This document shows positions 60,561 to 64,000 of a DNA stretch of 64,000 nt, piece after piece (within the stretch, counting starts at the first letter, position 1; each line of letters begins with the position of its first letter). The position numbers and the translations under genes were made by a program. A model generated the notes under the pieces. It was given only the letters and a program-made list of their open reading frames with translations, was not told the origin of the DNA and did no database searches. The stretch is taken from assembly GCF_032062135.1 (NCBI RefSeq), contig NC_092859.1, forward strand, positions 123,296,874 through 123,360,873, given 5' to 3'. Source of the DNA: Pyxicephalus adspersus (Eukaryota > Chordata > Amphibia > Anura > Pyxicephalidae).

Positions 60561-62142
60561 TAGCAATAGTTGTGGAATTACAGTTACACTGTCATTATGT
60601 CAGAGACAAGTAACTTACTAACACTAAATAATCATGTGAGTTTGTGGCACAGGAGTTACGATTGGTCATTTGTTGAAAACTTTTATACAAACTGCAACAT
60701 AGAAAGGTGTAATTGTTTACAGAAGAAGAAGGCACACTAGAGGTTTCCGTTCATGCTTTACTCAGTGCAAAAATTAATAAAGCTTGAGCTTGGTTGGTTA
60801 AAATAGGTGACTCCAGCATATTTGTAAAGTGAGAAAAATTTGTTATAGGGTATCTAACATGAAGGAAGGAATCTCCACTCAAGTGATCATCAGCATGACA
60901 GCAAAAATACTACTTTTGTTAGAGAACAGTTTACCAATGGCATCCTATATATTATCTCAGGATTTATCTCATGCTTAATTCAAGCATCCTTCACTGAACG
61001 GTGCATTCATTTTTACCATTATCACTTTTTTATAGGTATATGCTTACTACACCCCGACTACTTGCTTTAGATTAAATTAAAGTTGTTATACTTTGAACAT
61101 TTGTCTGTACATTATACTGGTAGACTATTGCATGGATTTTCATTCTTGTTGCCTGTTTCTTCTCTTTTAGATTCTGCCACAGTGGAAGAAAGTACAGTGA
61201 TTTGCTGAAAATATATCTGTAATTCCAAAAGAGATTGTTTTGCATCACACATCAGGTATTTCTTAGCACTGTTTGTATCACCGTTTTATTCTTGATAATT
61301 GATAAACATGGTATTTCTTCTAAAGAGTCAATTAGTATAGAATATTTTTGTGTAATATTATTTCTACAGATGTTTGCATTAAAGAGACCTCAAGGGGTAA
61401 GAAGCCATGTAAAAAGCCATCACAGTGGAGGGTTAAACTTGTAACCAAAATCCAAAAAGTGGTGAGAGGTTTACCTCCACTGGGAAGATTTTCTTGTTTG
61501 TCATATGCCAATGGAGACAAAAGTGAAGGAATATCTCAAATTTTGAGTTTTTACTAGAACAGTACTAGAGGGGTAATCATCCAATAAAACAATGAAAACT
61601 GACAACTGGGAATTTTTATTCTGTTGTGTCTACAGGAGAGGAAGTGAAAAGGGTCAAACTTTCTCCACTTTATCCAGACTAAAAAAATTGTTTAGCCAAA
61701 GAAGTTTAGACAATTTGATATTGAGCAGAATGATGGATGATGATCAAATATCTGGTAGATATGATATATGTGTGGTCAGATATGGAATAAATGAAAAGGG
61801 CCAAGCCTAGAAAAGGGCAGGACTGGAAAAAAGCAGCAATGCATCATAGTTTGATTTAGAACTATTTTACTTTTCAACAGGTTTTAAGCCATACTGAAGC
61901 CTGCTACATTCTTGTACCACAACCAACTATATCTTTATTATTGGTATTCAGTGTTCCTAGAGTTGAGTTTCAGGAAGGTTCATACGCTTTTCAAAAAGCA
62001 GTTTTAAACCAAAGCTTAGATTGTATATCTTGAGTGTAACTTTGTGTGCTCCTTAGATTGACAGGTCTAGGTTATTATGGTCTGTAAACTCAATGTATTC
62101 ACTATGCTGTTGAGCCTGCTGATTTGTCGACCATGTTGTCCA
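60561..62142. other. No gene recognised; two unresolved frames
   Basis: A splice-acceptor-like TTCTCTTTTAG|ATTCTG lies near 61170, and plus frames of 69 codons (61348-61557) and 72 codons (61592-61810) follow. They are Lys/Ser-rich and unrelated to any family I recognise. A decayed element or exon is possible but not supported. Confidence 0.35.
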
Positions 62143-62538
62143 CAGGGGTGTAGTGAGGCGAGTGGGAACACCATGCCCTTACTTTTTTCGGGAGTGGGCA
62201 TGCGTGCCCACTCCTATTTTGCAAAGGATTCTTTGGTGGCCCCGGTTCCGGCTGGTCCCCCGCCCCCCCCCCCCCGGGGGTCAGGAGAAGGACCCCACTG
62301 TCACACGGGCCATATGAAATTGCAGGCTCAGGGAGGTGGGCGTGTTGTGTCACTGAAAACCACGCGCCCAATCTCCCATCTCCCTCTCTCTCAGACCTTC
62401 GATGGGTGAGTGGGCAGGATCTTGTATCATGACATCACTCTGGGGGAAGTTTCTTCCCCTTTGAGTGACACATAGGCAGGGGTGTACTAGGGCGGGCACA
62501 TTCTGTGCCCCTGCTTCTTTTTTACGACTACACCCTTG
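62143..62538. mobile_element. hAT-type MITE with 8-bp target duplication
   Basis: The ends CAGGGGTGTAGT and (minus strand) CAAGGGTGTAGT match at 11 of 12 positions. The flanks GTTGTCCA (62135-62142) and GTTGTCTA (62539-62546) are an 8-bp duplication with one mismatch, the hAT signature. The body is GC-rich, with a C/G homopolymer tract near 62262-62279, giving the long but meaningless frames across it. Its base composition differs sharply from the surrounding DNA. Confidence 0.82.
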
Positions 62539-62577
62539 GTTGTCTATTGTGTGTATACTGTACAACATATCTATTTA

Positions 62578-62702
62578 TGTCTACATATATTAGGTACCAT
62601 CATCTTTTACAGTGCTTTAAAGCATCCAAAGTCTTGTCACTAATTGTCTCTCAGAGCAGCTTACTGTCCAAGATCTCTTTATAGTCATATGTCATTGATA
62701 TA
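62578..62702 (-). repeat. SINE fragment, 3' part
   Basis: On the minus strand: TATCAATGACATATGACTAT, CTGAGAGACAATTAGTGACA and GCTTTAAAGCACTGTAAA follow the SINE tail order. The head and much of the middle are absent, and the last few bases of the tail have decayed. Confidence 0.6.
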
Positions 62703-62939
62703 AAAACTGTGCTGTTACCATTACTGGGTGCTCGCTTTCTAGGAGCTTTTAGTAGCTGTTTTGACAGGCATTGGCAACCAGTTGTTGCATGCAGTCGGTG
62801 TTTTTTTTTTTTTTTGCGTTTTTCTTTGACTGGCCACATTGCTATATATATATATGATAAGCAATACATTGAAGCTATGCCATGACCTCTAATAGCCACG
62901 GCTTGTACTAATTAAGCTAATGTGTCTTCATTTAGCACA

Positions 62940-63230
62940 ATATTTAATTAGTTGAAAGGCAATTGTTTTATTCTTAAATTCTAACTCAATTTCAGTTTAA
63001 ATGAGTCTAAATACATTCCACATGAATTAAATTAAAAGGTGCTAAAAGTGAACCTGTGCCCAGATGCTGCACGATATAATATTTTCATAATTTAAACAAG
63101 CAGTAAAACACTGTATAAAACAGGCTTTATCTAGAAGCATTGCAGAAAAAATTATTTTCACAACAACGACAACAATTTCTGTTGTTGGAAATTATCTTTC
63201 CTGATTGTTTTCAGTGATACTGTTAAATTC
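62940..63230. promoter_or_regulatory. Candidate conserved non-coding block
   Basis: Repeat-free, AT-rich and motif-dense: AATATTTAATTAG near 62940-62952, TAAACAAGCAG near 63094-63104, AACAACAACGACAACAAT-like repeats near 63160-63178 and a mirrored TTCTGTTGTTGGAA following. Inference from texture. Confidence 0.25.
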
Positions 63231-63845
63231 TTTGAGGTTCGGAGGGGAGAGGCGGGAGGCACTTCACTGCATCCTCCCTAATAGACATTACATTGGTCAT
63301 TGTGAGTTGGGAGACCACTGCGCACATTCTAGATTTTCACCCAAGGTAATCATGAATCCTATTTCCAGGTGGCAGTTATTAAGAGGGAGTACATAGTCCA
63401 AAGTGAAGAGTTTTTATAAGCTGTTACAAACCAAATATAACCCAAGTATTTGTCCAAGTAATTGAATCTTTGGAAATAAGCAAGTCCAATGCAAGACACG
63501 GCTATTTTTTAAAATCTTTAATCTGACATTACATTTTTAATTTTGACAAAAACGGTCTGATTTTGTTACTATTTCAGAAACTTATTAAGCTCCTCAGGGA
63601 TTTACTAATGTGTGCAGTGGGAACCAAAGTTTAATCTTTCTATTGTATCTGAACAATGTCCCAAAAGTTTCATGGTTGTTCCCTTACTCTGTTGTGCCAT
63701 TCTTAAAGCCCCTTTGTGTTCAGTATGGATGCATGGGTCTTTTTGCAGGGGTCCAACATGACATCTATTGATTAGGATCCAGAGCTCTTCAGATCAGCAG
63801 GGACCATGAGCTTTACTGATTGCCAGAGTAAAGGCCTGACACAGT
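63231..63845. other. No gene recognised
   Basis: No repeat or domain-bearing frame was seen. Confidence 0.5.
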
Positions 63846-64000
63846 GCCCCTGATTCATCAATAAAATCCGCGCTCGCTGGAAGCGTGAAAGTACGCGCGG
63901 CCAGCGATCGCGGTTTACCGCGGTCCGGACTCGAGTGTGCGCGTACACTCGCCTCCTCACTGCCAGCCGGATTCCTGCCTTCATAATAATGAGCAATAGG
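63846..64000. mobile_element. CpG-rich MITE cut by the window end
   Basis: GTGCCCCTGATTCATCAATA is followed by dense CpG words such as AGTACGCGCGGCCAGCGATCG, including internal palindromes. Composition contrasts sharply with the DNA before it. The right terminus is beyond 64000. A 74-codon minus frame inside is a product of the missing stops. Confidence 0.55.

Noticed and set aside
61348..61810. Two Lys/Ser-rich frames as exons of an unknown gene
   Set aside because: No consistent splice junctions link them, and no family is recognisable; left as unresolved sequence.
62077..62568. Pro/Gly-rich frames on both strands
   Set aside because: They cover a GC-rich hAT MITE with a C/G homopolymer.

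Overview
This is vertebrate nuclear DNA that is almost entirely non-coding. It is AT-rich and CpG-poor, contains one assembly gap, and no reading frame in it looks like a conserved protein. Its repeats point to an amphibian, most likely a ranoid frog. They include tRNA-headed SINEs ending in a CGTAATAT...CTATATAAATACTG(TAATAA)n tail, fold-back elements with CCTGATTTATTAAAGCTCTCC ends, Harbinger-type elements with AGCTACGTACACAC ends, TTAA-flanked elements, and a DIRS retrotransposon. The species call is inference from remembered repeat types; no search was run.

Layout. 1-4 kb is mostly plain sequence with one candidate conserved block. 4-6 kb holds a TTAA-type element and a tandem [MITE + ~100 bp] duplication. 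6.3-6.75 kb is a GC-richer island with a TATA-like box, an RFX-like X-box and a splice-donor-like end, the best candidate for a promoter or first exon. 10.08-14.64 kb is a decayed, internally deleted DIRS-type retrotransposon on the minus strand. It has inverted terminal repeats and an internal complementary region, and a Harbinger-type MITE sits inside one terminal repeat. 16-36 kb carries SINE pieces, five copies of a fold-back (hairpin) MITE, an unrelated 272-bp hairpin, a CpG-dense Harbinger-type MITE, and several repeat-free blocks that may be conserved regulatory elements. 37-45 kb holds a degenerate minisatellite, two TTAA-flanked elements, a pogo/Tigger-like element, a very young small hairpin, an 843-bp run of N and the 3' part of a probable LTR. 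47-64 kb holds another hairpin family member, a tandem repeat and A/T-rich tail next to a full-length SINE, two hAT-type elements with 8-bp target duplications, another fold-back copy, and a CpG-rich MITE cut by the window end.

No operon, CRISPR array, rRNA or functional tRNA gene was seen. The likeliest setting is a large intron or a gene desert, perhaps beside a developmental gene given the candidate conserved blocks, but no exon proves this. Reading frames here are short and unrelated to one another; several lie inside repeats. I found no convincing new gene system. The most informative structures are the DIRS/Harbinger nest, the perfect splice-donor sequences in both arms of the DIRS terminal palindrome, the hairpin families, and the candidate promoter near 6.3-6.7 kb.
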